In this document: positions 12,201 through 17,176 of the stretch, piece by piece
How the letters are laid out: the number at the start of each line of letters is the position of its first letter
Position numbering within the stretch: position 1 is the stretch's first letter
NCBI GenBank assembly: GCA_030248195.1
Contig: JASAND010005695.1
Span: forward strand, 1-64,000
Reading direction: 5' to 3'
Origin: Trissonchulus latispiculum
Taxonomy: Eukaryota > Nematoda > Enoplea > Enoplida > Ironidae
DNA length: 64,000 nucleotides
Translations under genes and position numbers: made by a program
The notes under the pieces: model-generated
The model's database searches: none
Told to the model about the DNA's origin: nothing
What the model saw: the letters and a program-made list of their open reading frames with translations, nothing else

Positions 12201-14580
12201 CCATGAGTTGCCCAGTAATTTTAACCGAGCCGTACGCATTGCAGCTCTGGCCGAAAATTGTGATTTACGGGAGGGCGTACTGGTCCATCTTGAGAGAGTT
12301 AGGAATACTACTTTGGAAGTTCTGGCCGTGCCTGAAGCGTTACGCGAAGAGGCATTAGCCGCATGTCACGACAGCCGCTACGCCGCTCACGGGGGACAGA
12401 ATAAAACCTTCTATAGGCTTTCGGAGCATTTTTGGTGGCCCGGCATGCGCACAGACGTGAAGCATTGGATACAGTCTTGCCCGCGCTGTCAGAAGCGAAA
12501 AGGACCACCGCGCAACCCGCGAGCTCTACTGCGACACCCCCCGCCTGCACTCGAACCTTTCGAAAGAGTACACTGCGACTTGATGGACATTTCTAAAGCC
12601 TCTAAAAGTGGTATGAAACACGTCCTCAGTTTTATTGACGCATTTTCCAAGTATGTCATAGCAATTCCCATTAAAAATAAGAAGGCCTACACTGTAGCCC
12701 AAACCTTTCTGGAATTCGTTATCTTACAATACGGTTCACCAAAAAGTTTGATTTCTGACCAAGGAAAGGAATTCGTAGCCGACCTTAATAAGGAAATTTG
12801 CTCCCTAGTTCAGACGCGCAAACTTGAAACCACGCGATATCACCCAGCCGCGAATGGGCAAATTGAACGTTGGCATCGCACCTTACTGGACATGCTTGCC
12901 ACCGTTTCGGAAAATCATCTCGAGTGGGATAACATGGTTCCTTTCTGTCAATTTGCTTATAACACTTCCATTAATGCTACCACTGGGGAAACCCCACATT
13001 ACTTGTTACACGCCTGGGACCCTGTCCTTCCCAGCGCAACCAACGTGGCGATTCCCACGGATCGCAAATATTCTGGATTCGATTACGTACGAGAGGCTAC
13101 AGAAGCCATACAACTGGCCTGGTCTTTAGCCCGCGAGAAAGCTGCTGCTGCCAGAAGCGTGCAGGACGAGCAGTACAATAAGCGAGCCGTAGAGCCTAAT
13201 TATCAAATTGGGGATTTGGTCATGATTAAGGCCTCCAACGTAGCTAAGCGGGATCAGGTTTACAAACTCTTAGACAAACATATTGGGCCGTATCGAATTG
13301 AGAAAATTTTTGGGTGCGTGGCTACAGTCTACCCGGCTGGCAATCGTCGGGCCAAGCGCCTCAATGTGCAATTTAACAACATGAAACCGTGCGTAGAACC
13401 TCGTGTCATTACCGCGCCGATTCACGAGCACGATGAGGACAAAGTCTCTTCTGAACACTCGGAACCTGAGGTTCCAATGCGAGCTCAACCTCCACCTCCA
13501 CGGTCGGAGGATAAGAAACCTGTCGAGGCAAAAAAGGATACCGCCGAAGTGCCAAAGTCATTGCCGCCAGTGGCACCAACTGCTCGAAGGCGTAGTCTGC
13601 GACAAGCTGCCGCAGAATATAAGAGTAAGCCGATTGAGGGAAGGGTAACCCCGGAACCTCCCCTCGCCCGCAAACCGTTGTCGCCCAAGCAGCCAAAAGG
13701 AAAAGGACCCGTTCTCAGAACTGGCGATTCTAGTTCCGAGACAGAGGCTAGTGACGCTCCCCAATATCTGTCTGACGAGCCGCTATCGCCCGAAAAGGAC
13801 TTGCTCTACTACAATAGGAGAAAGTTCTTCAACCCCATAGATGATAGGTGGCAACAGAGAATTGCCGCTCTCCGCGGATTTAGGGTTCGACACAAACTGC
13901 CTGTGCTCATGCAACATATGCCTCTTTATGAGCCTTACGAAGTGTTAGACGTTTTGGGAGACGGTAATTGCTACTATCGCGCCCTTTCACTCGCCCTGAC
14001 TGGGTTAGAGGATTCTTGGTCCGATATCAGAAATGAACTTTATGAATTTTTGGCAACTTACGAGCACCGAAAACGTTTCCAAAACATGTTTCCTCAAATG
14101 GCAGAGGTGAAGAAAAGAGTGAAAAAGACCGCTGAGTTTGCTACTGACGATGAGTTGTTTTTGGCCGCAGCCTGGTTACAAACTCCTATTATGTCTTATT
14201 CAAAATTTGGCCCAGAATGGGCTTGGCAACTTTTCACACCTGAGGCATTACTAGGCAAAGATATTGAATATGAGCGATGTATCCTCTACCTGTATAACGT
14301 CAATAGCGATCATTTCATGGTTGTACTGTCGGTAAGGGAGCCAAATCATGGCAAATGGCCTACCGGTAAACCGCCGAAAGTACTGTATCGAGAACTGACT
14401 AGTGATTCAAACCAATCCTCGCCTGACGTGGAAAACAAACCCACGCGGTCCGCAAAGGACCCTGACGTGCGCAAGATCTTCTCTACGAGTCCACTTTTTT
14501 CGGGACCCTCACCTTTGTTTAGGAACCCGTTTCGTGCGTCTCAACGCCTAACGCGTTCCGCAAGTCCCTCCCGGGACTAA
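4498..14580 (+). CDS. Gag-Env-Pol-OTU polyprotein (3360 aa)
   Basis: One frame with no stop, shift or readthrough signal encodes all structural and enzymatic functions. From N to C: acidic leader; Gag capsid-like region (about 60-220); CCHC knuckle (283-296); R/G/N/S-rich basic tract (about 300-480); Env-like glycoprotein (about 600-1240); retropepsin 1 (D1462) and 2 (D1627); RT with YIDD at 2101-2104; RNase H (D2250, E2292, D2318); integrase (HHCC, then D2694, D2754, E2790); a P/S/K-rich linker; an OTU protease (C3158, H3272). All catalytic residues I checked are present, so it looks functional. Gag, Pol and sometimes Env separated by frameshifts or splicing is the usual plan; here stoichiometry must be set some other way, for example by proteolysis or splicing. 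The ATG at 4498 is preferred because nothing upstream in frame is an ATG. Confidence 0.95.
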   Translation: MSDAEEPEVPENANSESESTKSESAENQALSKLTETLTEFHSAIRAQGVAAAYSSVPVYHAHPSESFDEHVEHYERFCQVMSFDEGQTILTFSSSLRGRALELFRSVPKACRGTWAELVAAAKKVMTPPHTALHASSLMFQVKQEKGETVTDYLMRLNRYARLSFKEADGFSDQQLELLKLRLFLFGLRNDLKVRVPPGCKTLERAVEKALQAEGEYPGEAYPSFLEPNFMSEKNAPAAIAEAERAMKDLKIRFEKLEAETAKKLNGAGRSDRSRELPPGTTCFNCNKPGHVRRECRQPGGGAYRGGNQNSDRNFNRNSGGNRDSRNSGGNGNYSQRNGTDRNFSNRNNNENWRDNRGNYSERREGARPSNYRANQDSWGERREQRRDWDRRDPRDRMPPEMKREYGPKFAVTRSKLQRGDQNWEGTRRHSRRSGNSDSSGSDRHSDRSHEARQDRSRHNSESDYSDHYSVRSVRHASRNCMMHAKRCLVSPHFEHRVMMCKQPMVCTCPGTIYKTRNVSPERSLSLSSVTSTEEELFIPVSAQQARRQEEVRLKREMDSNVQKTFVSNTAIQCEIRTDELIERVNERDECSPEKEIRETLSILFLPFLSVYVGLGAIRKLGVPLFWMIMTFFVASAHAQTASDMSSSHFLADEIAKIGTVVLPRWGAVLSPAGIGVISQKTEYLALIVQLAVPPITPNWKPPEWANEEDCIDLTTGKSKADQYCVRMINQSCPQHNFLDKEIEQIKTEYRKLYSGVLNTHFYSKLLASLCRSTPGVCSSYPMTSEAPKRQKRFIEFLLAGALGIGGIANSLANTYHMGKLDGKVQAVEQGFHTLREEQLKITDSVKKIIHANEEIYAFLHHTVQDLTTLIIRARCSNFSYMRQIYMQLLAHIFTSSLRDGLNSVMHAGLRSEVTPSLVNLQTLKEIIRNHPTLRNSLLSQEPSLIYQFGKVYPIKIDFETLRFGFMLEIPVPLSQEVRPLYAVHNVGYNSRERGVTALAPMPDYAQRLDTGEIREIDVSECKTAPGLWFCPPNAIVTSLKARCLQILISFSDDTLKKEYASCSEYVQVKVLDNSTVYRTTPAGVLIRTNYTEVIVARSPALNHVAEGERVAVPSTGTLWFEHGRYLHLIIGNTILTSTLGIARTTVTTAELKEMVVPAPLGRIPLHFTELSTAEYENEQARNLIHNQMRKYVHLPLIPLQLNHGLTVVIIIILIGCVIVWWVTPCGRKCRDRIRRRPKRGSPPSRPKISAPVDVRRASEAVFSDDEEPTVELGSVSPEMETIPLRSKEPPVNEHLDRIRKAAANRCQISPAYRPLMRDASIASSMSDYSAELDASAQLLTDDSQDSRTSPLIDLHHGNRKGSDCRIVRFSRQDTRENTDSEEDRIKGRASAEQSDMATSPIKRTSKGPQVDLDPRGGSTPARASSRNFRRPVNAHSVLMVRTVPLFISLMILGQPVQALFDTGALVSVMSGGLAERLGLPLEPLEPTRYIRTANGSRCEIKGSVVVPVFFKGAERQIPSRRWRFVVVDQLTVDCVMGSDYMITYPGEISLDLGQHTVTWPSTRGHRVTIPFQAPTTNPRLDLHLIGIANQSRSVRNKEEAALTVPHRPLPMILVNVSEQPVQALVDTGANLSLMSEGLVRSLKLPVRPLDKAPRAEGVNGQALKFKGAVRVPVGFYDTPGISIMHTFLVPKGLAEDCLIGTDFILEHGGEFSLNFQKGELSLNKPSHPPMQAKLIQHAPLTETAFRVSAMRKVTVPAYAEVAVPGLVESLQPLNYEGLFEPDAQKFENTHSTFQVLPAMVNLEQQYIPVIMRNETGTDLVVHENTTLGNVVPQRELRRGKGATHFSKIRNAEGKVIQLGSYFRGRGPTTTGNCSHQVKACRSIKPCLLSDLPPPMRKISFDETKLSEHERGQFLGMLNENMNCFSQHPFDIGKCTIFQAHINTGEAKPIYATPYRLPVHLRQPLLEELTEMLKYGLIRPSTSPWSSPMIYVPKPGGKLRLCVDFRKINKISDPDVYPIPRIDDIMTSLKGAKFFSTIDLSKGFNQIELDEESKAKASFNTFHGQFEYNVLPFGLKCAPGNFQRCMERILGDLQWKKCIIYIDDILIFSKTFDEHLEIMQEVFDRLRAADLKMNPEKCHFLKESVTYLGHIISENGVEPLKERIQAIHDLAVPKQIKDVESFLGMCAYYAKFIKGFAHLAAPLYSLKKKGVRFVWNNTHQQAFDLLKKSLVEAPVLAHPDLAKGFVLHTDASDPGLGAVLSQEQDDGKYHPVAYAARSLKKYERNYSTHDKECLAMKFGIEHFRHYLYGGPPFTLFTDHSALRWLMKHPPRNSRLARWQMTFSEYDFEIKHRNNPQLRNADGLSRNPLFADVAKGYQGDEGENDRKGVALHQEESEEFVAHINSVVAKRERGPTRDTITPKISKSRAQKSTAAVRTKVSKISQASDSSDSEQSVPTPQKQPRLPPRGDPTKTDSEPEVLSGDSVPLAGPSRELDTESEREERVRPEFVSAETGRPQRKSITSAHFGEVFERAVRDSSNVSLNPKSWSRLQDLQQEDLLLGEVIKYKQTHELPSNFNRAVRIAALAENCDLREGVLVHLERVRNTTLEVLAVPEALREEALAACHDSRYAAHGGQNKTFYRLSEHFWWPGMRTDVKHWIQSCPRCQKRKGPPRNPRALLRHPPPALEPFERVHCDLMDISKASKSGMKHVLSFIDAFSKYVIAIPIKNKKAYTVAQTFLEFVILQYGSPKSLISDQGKEFVADLNKEICSLVQTRKLETTRYHPAANGQIERWHRTLLDMLATVSENHLEWDNMVPFCQFAYNTSINATTGETPHYLLHAWDPVLPSATNVAIPTDRKYSGFDYVREATEAIQLAWSLAREKAAAARSVQDEQYNKRAVEPNYQIGDLVMIKASNVAKRDQVYKLLDKHIGPYRIEKIFGCVATVYPAGNRRAKRLNVQFNNMKPCVEPRVITAPIHEHDEDKVSSEHSEPEVPMRAQPPPPRSEDKKPVEAKKDTAEVPKSLPPVAPTARRRSLRQAAAEYKSKPIEGRVTPEPPLARKPLSPKQPKGKGPVLRTGDSSSETEASDAPQYLSDEPLSPEKDLLYYNRRKFFNPIDDRWQQRIAALRGFRVRHKLPVLMQHMPLYEPYEVLDVLGDGNCYYRALSLALTGLEDSWSDIRNELYEFLATYEHRKRFQNMFPQMAEVKKRVKKTAEFATDDELFLAAAWLQTPIMSYSKFGPEWAWQLFTPEALLGKDIEYERCILYLYNVNSDHFMVVLSVREPNHGKWPTGKPPKVLYRELTSDSNQSSPDVENKPTRSAKDPDVRKIFSTSPLFSGPSPLFRNPFRASQRLTRSASPSRD
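6291..8230 (+). other. env: Env-like class I fusion glycoprotein inside the polyprotein
   Basis: Residues about 599-1244. Two hydrophobic segments (600-619 and about 625-638) end at A-S-A-H-A-Q, a signal-peptidase-like site. A dibasic furin-type site, K-R-Q-K-R (789-793), is followed at once by a Gly/Ala-rich hydrophobic stretch (794-815), as in a fusion peptide, and then by a heptad-like helix (about 820-870). Paired cysteines and N-glycosylation sequons follow. A membrane span lies at about 1205-1223, followed by a basic tail. This matches the plan of baculovirus F / errantivirus Env proteins; I assign the plan, not the exact family. ATGs at residues 628 and 630 could start a separate product. 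Errantiviruses and retroviruses carry env 3' of pol; here it lies between gag and protease in the same frame. Confidence 0.8.
8815..9670 (+). other. Two tandem retropepsin domains
   Basis: Copy 1 has the active site A-L-F-D-T-G-A (Asp at residue 1462, codon 8881) and the closing motif C-V-M-G-S-D-Y. Copy 2 has A-L-V-D-T-G-A (Asp 1627, codon 9376) and C-L-I-G-T-D-F. Both are preceded by Q-P-V-Q-A-L, so they are clear paralogues, 165 residues apart. Retropepsins work as dimers of two such halves; two tandem copies in one chain could fold as a single-chain, pepsin-like dimer. Both keep the catalytic Asp. Confidence 0.85.
10345..11620 (+). other. pol: Reverse transcriptase and RNase H domains
   Basis: RT spans residues about 1950-2205, with the Ty3-type landmarks S-S-P-M-I-Y-V-P-K, L-C-V-D-F-R-K-I-N, L-P-F-G-L and catalytic Y-I-D-D at 2101-2104 (codons 10798-10809). 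The thumb and connection follow (Y-L-G-H-I-I-S, F-L-G-M-C-A-Y-Y). RNase H shows H-T-D-A-S-D (D2250), D-K-E-C-L-A (E2292) and F-T-D-H-S-A-L (D2318). All three acidic residues are present. Sequence style is clearly Ty3/gypsy. Confidence 0.96.
12110..13410 (+). other. Integrase domain
   Basis: The zinc-binding N-domain reads H2624-x6-H2631-x29-C2661-x2-C2664. The catalytic core has D2694 (H-C-D-L-M-D), D2754 (S-D-Q-G-K-E-F) and E2790 (G-Q-I-E-R-W-H), that is D-x59-D-x35-E, the canonical D,D35E spacing. A C-terminal domain with G-P-Y-R-I-E-K-I ends near 13390. I see no chromodomain. The following 180 residues are Pro/Lys/Ser-rich and may be a linker. Confidence 0.95.
13920..14350 (+). other. C-terminal OTU-type cysteine protease domain
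   Basis: The motif G-D-G-N-C-Y-Y-R-A-L-S (Cys 3158, codon 13969) is the signature nucleophile box of OTU deubiquitinases, and N-S-D-H-F-M-V-V-L (His 3272, codon 14311) fits the catalytic His box. The domain spans about 3140-3280 and is followed by an 80-residue Ser/Pro-rich tail that ends the polyprotein. OTU domains cleave ubiquitin or ubiquitin-like chains in cells, and viruses use them against host responses or as polyprotein proteases. Here it could do either; the sequence does not decide. Confidence 0.85.
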
Positions 14581-15589
14581 CCGCCGTCTGGGAAATAATC
14601 TTGGACGTTAAACAAATTTGTGATTTGTACAATAGTTAAACTTGTAAAGTTTTGTAAAAAAAGAGTATTTAAAAACGAGCTTTGTAAAGATGATAATTTT
14701 CTGAAATCTCGTGCTGCTTTGCACGCTAAAATTGTATAGCCCTTAAACTGTTATAAACTTGTTGGGTCTGAGTATCTCTCTGTGGCGAATGTTATATTTG
14801 TAATTGTATGTATGTTAGAGGTCTCGGTTGTAACATCTATGCCGATGATCTAGATTGTGATTGTGAACTGAAACTGCTCCATGATGGGCATTGTACCTCG
14901 GTAGTTTACATCTACACCGCAGGTTATGAAGTGATTTATGTGAGTGCCAACTGCTCCATGTTGGGCACAGTACCTCGGGTTCACCATCTTCCCGACGGTA
15001 TAGGCACGCATTCGCAGAGATACCTAGGTCTCGGGCATTACGCCCATTAGAAGCGCTCGGGTAGCAGCTACCGATTGTGGCTTCAGAAACAAACGCTGCT
15101 AAAATATACCAAAAAAATAGAAACAAAATTACGTAGAAAACGCTAAAAAATATGGATATGATTGTTCTAACGATATAGTAACTGTGTAGCTACGAATACT
15201 TAATGTAATATTTTCTGTATAGAGAGATTATATTGAAAAAGCATACAAACTTCCTAGAAAAAGTAATATTCGATAAATAAAACTATAAAAAGCAATATAA
15301 ACTTGAAAACCAAAAATAACAAACAAACCATTTTCTTTTACTTAATCTTGTTATGCAATGATTTGTAGATAATGTTTGTGCAATGTTATGCAATGATACT
15401 AACTATATGTTGATGCAATGTTTTATTTTATTTTTGTTTGCTTTGTTTACCTAGATATGATTGTTATGTTCCTTGTTACCTAACCCAGTTTCTGTTGCAT
15501 GCTCTAATCTTAGCTAGGATATTTGTGGGGAAATAAGCAGAGAATTTTAATGATGCGCGTTTAAAAGTCCAAATGGTTTCATAAAGAAC
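14581..15589 (+). other. Untranslated spacer between the polyprotein and the accessory genes
   Basis: About 1 kb without a supported gene. It has an imperfect 28-bp direct repeat (CTGCTCCATGATGGGCATTG at about 14875 and CTGCTCCATGTTGGGCACAG at about 14950, each followed by TACCTCGG). Several TATGCAATG words lie at 15350-15420. It becomes very AT-rich after 15100. Confidence 0.5.
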
Positions 15590-15606
15590 TGTTCACATTT
15601 TTGCAG
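15590..15606 (+). promoter_or_regulatory. Splice acceptor before accessory ORF 1
   Basis: TGTTCACATTTTTGCAG ends at 15606, with a good pyrimidine tract. It stands 20 bases before the ATG of the ORF, which is the arrangement expected for a spliced subgenomic RNA using the leader donor at 4063. Confidence 0.6.
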
Positions 15607-15626
15607 AGAAGTGAATCGAAAAGGCT

Positions 15627-16253
15627 ATGGCACCAAAGTTGATTATTGAACACTCTGAGACTGCTGAAAAGTTGGAAGGAGAAAATGAGCTAGAATTGCC
15701 TGTTGTGTTGCATTGCCCTGTTGAAATGCGTGGTCCGTACCGTGATCCTAATTCCCTGCCGGATGGGTTGAAAATGTTGCCCGGCACTGTAGATGTCTAT
15801 ACTGATCCCCGTATGTCGCATCTTTTTGAGGTTAATACGCGAGTCCATCTAAAAAGTCCTAATTTGGCCCAGATCTGTATTTTTCTTTGCGTTGAGTGTT
15901 GGTGGCGTACTAGTTTAAATTTTTACGGTGTCCCGATTACTGTTTTTCCGGTGCATGACGAAATTCGCCTGTCCCGTGATCCACACAAACTGCGTTTACG
16001 TCGTTTAATTTCATCTTCTGGAGGTGGGATTTTCCGTTGCCCCAATATCCGTTGTCAGTCCCCTTATGTTGTTATTTTGCATGAGTCAGAAGGTTGGTCT
16101 TACACCAACGGTTTGCAGTTTTTGTGTGAAGAAGCACGTTTGTTGCTTGTCCATGTTCCCTTAGTTTTGCATGAGCTTTTGCCTGCTGATGTTCTTGATT
16201 TTCGCATGCGCATGCCCGATGAGTTTCCTTTGTATCATCCTAACATTCTATAA
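15627..16253 (+). CDS. Accessory protein 1, putative zinc-binding (208 aa)
   Basis: I do not recognise this protein by name. It has C88-V-E-C91, exactly 46 residues, then C138-P-N-I-R-C143, a spacing that suggests a split four-cysteine zinc site. Around these lie W-W-R, V-P-I-T-V-F-P-V and S-P-Y-V-V-I-L-H-E. The C-terminus has L-L-P-A-D-V-L. Accessory protein 2 (16478-17176) has the same cysteine spacing and the same flanking words, so the two are duplicates. There is no signal peptide or membrane span. It lies between pol and the 3' LTR, the place of regulatory genes in complex retroviruses. Translation would need splicing or internal initiation. Function unknown; a transcriptional or RNA-export regulator, or a host-defence antagonist, are guesses from position only. 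Confidence 0.8.
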   Translation: MAPKLIIEHSETAEKLEGENELELPVVLHCPVEMRGPYRDPNSLPDGLKMLPGTVDVYTDPRMSHLFEVNTRVHLKSPNLAQICIFLCVECWWRTSLNFYGVPITVFPVHDEIRLSRDPHKLRLRRLISSSGGGIFRCPNIRCQSPYVVILHESEGWSYTNGLQFLCEEARLLLVHVPLVLHELLPADVLDFRMRMPDEFPLYHPNIL

Positions 16254-16455
16254 TCCTTGTTTACAATACATACAATAACATCTGTAGTTAGTACTTGTCC
16301 AAATAACCACCTTACTGCCTCTCATCCCTAAGTTCTTAGTTTAGATCCCTAGGTAGTGATAACAGTAGCGCAGACCCAAATCTCATAGTCCAGAGTAGCC
16401 CTGATCTGTCTAATTTTACGAGTTCCTATTCCTGAAAGTAAGCTCACTCTATATC
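16254..16455 (+). other. Spacer between the two accessory genes
   Basis: About 200 bases with stops in all plus frames and no clear motif. It leads into the acceptor of the next gene. Confidence 0.4.
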
Positions 16456-16473
16456 TTTATCCTTTTGTTACAG
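16456..16473 (+). promoter_or_regulatory. Splice acceptor before accessory ORF 2
   Basis: TTTATCCTTTTGTTACAG ends at 16473, four bases before the ATG at 16478. It has a strong pyrimidine tract and CAG. Its close placement before a start codon mirrors the site before accessory ORF 1. Confidence 0.6.
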
Positions 16474-16477
16474 TATC

Positions 16478-17176
16478 ATGTCTGCCCGTGCTTCCACTTG
16501 GGTTGTCCGTCATTTCTGTTCTGAGTCTACCAGTTCCGAGTCCTCTGATCCTGATGACCAGCTTGATCCCCTTGTCCTGAGTTCCTCTGACCGATCTGTT
16601 TCTTCTGTCTCTCCAGTGCCCCGCGTCGTCCTTCAGTTCCTGTTCCATGTGCCCGGCCCGGATGGCCGATGGTGTCTGACGGAAGCCCAGGAAGGCCCTC
16701 AACTTGCGTCTGCCTGTCTCCCTCCTGAGCTTAAGATCTGCTATCACACGCAGAAGGTATACTGTGGACCCGCTTCGGCCGGTCTCCTTCGTCCCTACCG
16801 CCCGGCCAGTCTGCTTGGTCCGGAAGTCGTTTCTTGTTGTGTGGCACTCTGCGTTCACTGTTTTTGGCGTTTTAAGTTCTCTTATTTTTCTGTTCCTTTC
16901 CGTTTTTACCCTGTCCCTCTTAGGTTGCAGTTTGACTTTTTTCCAACTAAGGCTCTTTTGTTGAAGCATGTTGAGCAGCTGCGCCCTGCTAACCTCAGTT
17001 GTCCGAACCGCCTGTGCATGAGTGATTCTGTTCTGATTTTGCATGAGCTGCCCGCCTATCGTGGGCGTGGCCAGTCTTTTCTCCGGCATGCCGCCCCGCA
17101 CGTGTATTCGTTGCTTGCTAACGCCCATACCGCCCATCCCCTCATTCCGCCTGATATCCTTTCTGTTGACTTTTAA
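16478..17176 (+). CDS. Accessory protein 2, paralogue of accessory protein 1 (232 aa)
   Basis: Unnamed, but clearly related to the product of 15627-16253. It has C125-V-H-C128, 46 residues, then C175-P-N-R-L-C180, the identical spacing, with F-W-R, V-P-F-R-F-Y-P-V and S-D-S-V-L-I-L-H-E in matching places and L-I-P-P-D-I-L near the end. The first 50 residues are rich in Ser, Asp and Glu and have no counterpart in protein 1, so each copy has its own N-terminus. Its gene is richer in C and G than that of protein 1, so the duplication looks old, with both frames kept open. That retention argues for selection on both. Function unknown. Confidence 0.8.
   Translation: MSARASTWVVRHFCSESTSSESSDPDDQLDPLVLSSSDRSVSSVSPVPRVVLQFLFHVPGPDGRWCLTEAQEGPQLASACLPPELKICYHTQKVYCGPASAGLLRPYRPASLLGPEVVSCCVALCVHCFWRFKFSYFSVPFRFYPVPLRLQFDFFPTKALLLKHVEQLRPANLSCPNRLCMSDSVLILHELPAYRGRGQSFLRHAAPHVYSLLANAHTAHPLIPPDILSVDF

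Noticed and set aside
5160..14000. Many open frames of 60-160 codons on the minus strand and in other plus frames inside the polyprotein gene
   Set aside because: Shadows of the 3360-codon frame; no domains of their own.
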